A stretch of 5,334 nucleotides of DNA from Candidatus Altimarinota bacterium (GTDB taxonomy: Bacteria > Patescibacteriota > Gracilibacteria > UBA4473), in assembly GCA_905478675.1 (NCBI GenBank), contig CAJQJI010000132.1, positions 1-5,334 on the forward strand, in the 5' to 3' direction. This document shows, piece by piece, positions 4,905-5,334 of this stretch (position 1 is its first letter; each line of letters begins with the position of its first letter). The notes below the pieces were generated by a model. It had not been told where the DNA came from. It worked only from the letters and a program-made list of their open reading frames with translations, and did not search any database. Made by a program: the position numbers and the translations under genes.

Positions 4905-5334
4905 TTACCGATCGGGTGGCACTTCAAAGTAATCAAACAAGAATTCGGCAATAGTCCCAAAAGTAATCGCGGCCGTTTCTGACCCAAACTGTGACGTTTT
5001 TGGATAATCATACTTCACCAACATGACAAAACGTGGTTCTTGAATCGGTCCAAAACCCGCGAAGCTGGCAATAGTGGTACCGACACCTTCTAGAACTTTT
5101 CCGTTTTTATACGTTTGCGACGTTCCGGTTTTCCCCATCACACTGTAACCAGTGACCCGTGCCGCTCGTCCTGTCCCAGAATTTATTACATTCAATAACA
5201 TTGATTTAGTAGCATTATAGGCTTCATTTCCAATCACACGTCGTACTACTTCTGGATGAAAGACTTTTGGTGGACGTCCGTCTTGGTAGCGGACTTCTTC
5301 TACAATAATCGGCTTATACAAGTAACCCCCATTA
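4905..5334 (-). CDS. Class B penicillin-binding protein (FtsI/PBP2-type) C-terminal transpeptidase part, 5' end outside window
   Basis: The C-terminal 142 residues of a peptidoglycan D,D-transpeptidase are present; the frame is open to the right edge and reads NGGYLYKPIIVEEV at the entry, matching the ANGG-x-x-x-KP segment of FtsI/PBP2 proteins. The TTG at 5321-5319 is an internal leucine codon, not a start. The third active-site motif, KTGT, is encoded at 5132-5121 within GYSVMGKTGTSQ, preceded by the typical NSGTGRAARV. After it come SFAGFGPIQEPRFVMLVKYDYPK and a C-terminal helix region ending FEVPPDR, the usual end of FtsI-type proteins. The serine nucleophile (SxxK), SxN motif and N-terminal membrane anchor must lie beyond the window. 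The protein acts on the outer face of the cytoplasmic membrane in septal or lateral wall synthesis; which of the two cannot be decided here. There is no PASTA domain at the C-terminus. Confidence 0.93.
   Translation of the reverse strand, partial: NGGYLYKPIIVEEVRYQDGRPPKVFHPEVVRRVIGNEAYNATKSMLLNVINSGTGRAARVTGYSVMGKTGTSQTYKNGKVLEGVGTTIASFAGFGPIQEPRFVMLVKYDYPKTSQFGSETAAITFGTIAEFLFDYFEVPPDR

Noticed and set aside
5319..5321. TTG as a start codon for a short penicillin-binding-protein fragment
   Set aside because: The frame continues upstream as NGGY to the window edge and matches the internal FtsI/PBP2 pattern, so the gene is cut by the window and not short.
1..5334. Alternative genetic code (UGA as glycine, as in some Gracilibacteria)
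   Set aside because: No gene has an internal TGA, and the MGMT gene ends at a TGA exactly where the family ends and the next gene starts.
1..5334. Mobile element, CRISPR array, tRNA or rRNA
   Set aside because: No repeated direct units, terminal inverted repeats, transposase or integrase, or cloverleaf-like conserved RNA segments were seen; coding regions fill nearly the whole window.

Overview
The window is a moderately AT-rich, gene-dense bacterial chromosome segment using the standard code: genes end in TAA, TAG and TGA, and the two open-ended genes read through cleanly. It holds eight protein genes, no RNA genes, no mobile element and no CRISPR array. The longest gene-free gap is about 100 bp. 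Proteins tend to be compact: a 104-residue MGMT and a 174-residue SufD-like protein. Start codons generally lack a purine-rich Shine-Dalgarno sequence. These traits would suit a Patescibacteria/CPR lineage, but taxonomy cannot be fixed from this sequence; treat that as a moderate-to-weak guess.

Layout. On the minus strand at the left, a soluble 221-residue protein of unknown family (541-1206) is followed by a DUF389 membrane protein (495 down to the left window edge). A 99-bp divergent promoter region separates this pair from plus-strand genes. These are a four-TM membrane protein of unknown family (1306-2142), a miniature SufD-like Fe-S assembly protein (2189-2713), an MscS-type mechanosensitive channel (2743-3588), a minimal O6-alkylguanine-DNA alkyltransferase (3595-3909) and a D-2-hydroxyacid dehydrogenase (3906-4859). 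A perfect 11-bp inverted repeat forms a probable two-way terminator between the dehydrogenase and the convergent, incomplete class B penicillin-binding protein (4905 to the right window edge).

How the genes relate. The mscS, MGMT and dehydrogenase genes are packed tightly (6-bp gap, then an ATGA overlap) and probably form one transcript. Their products (osmotic safety valve, DNA alkyl repair, 2-hydroxyacid/2-oxoacid reduction) do not make an obvious pathway; a general stress or maintenance theme is only a guess. No new multi-gene system is evident.

The most noteworthy structural signal is regulatory. Three plus-strand genes (starts 1306, 2189, 2743) each have a sigma70-like -10 box ending only 8-9 nt before the ATG and no Shine-Dalgarno sequence, so their mRNAs are predicted to be leaderless or nearly so. 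This also moves the start of the SufD-like gene: the TTG at 2153 that opens the longer reading frame looks like part of a -35 box.
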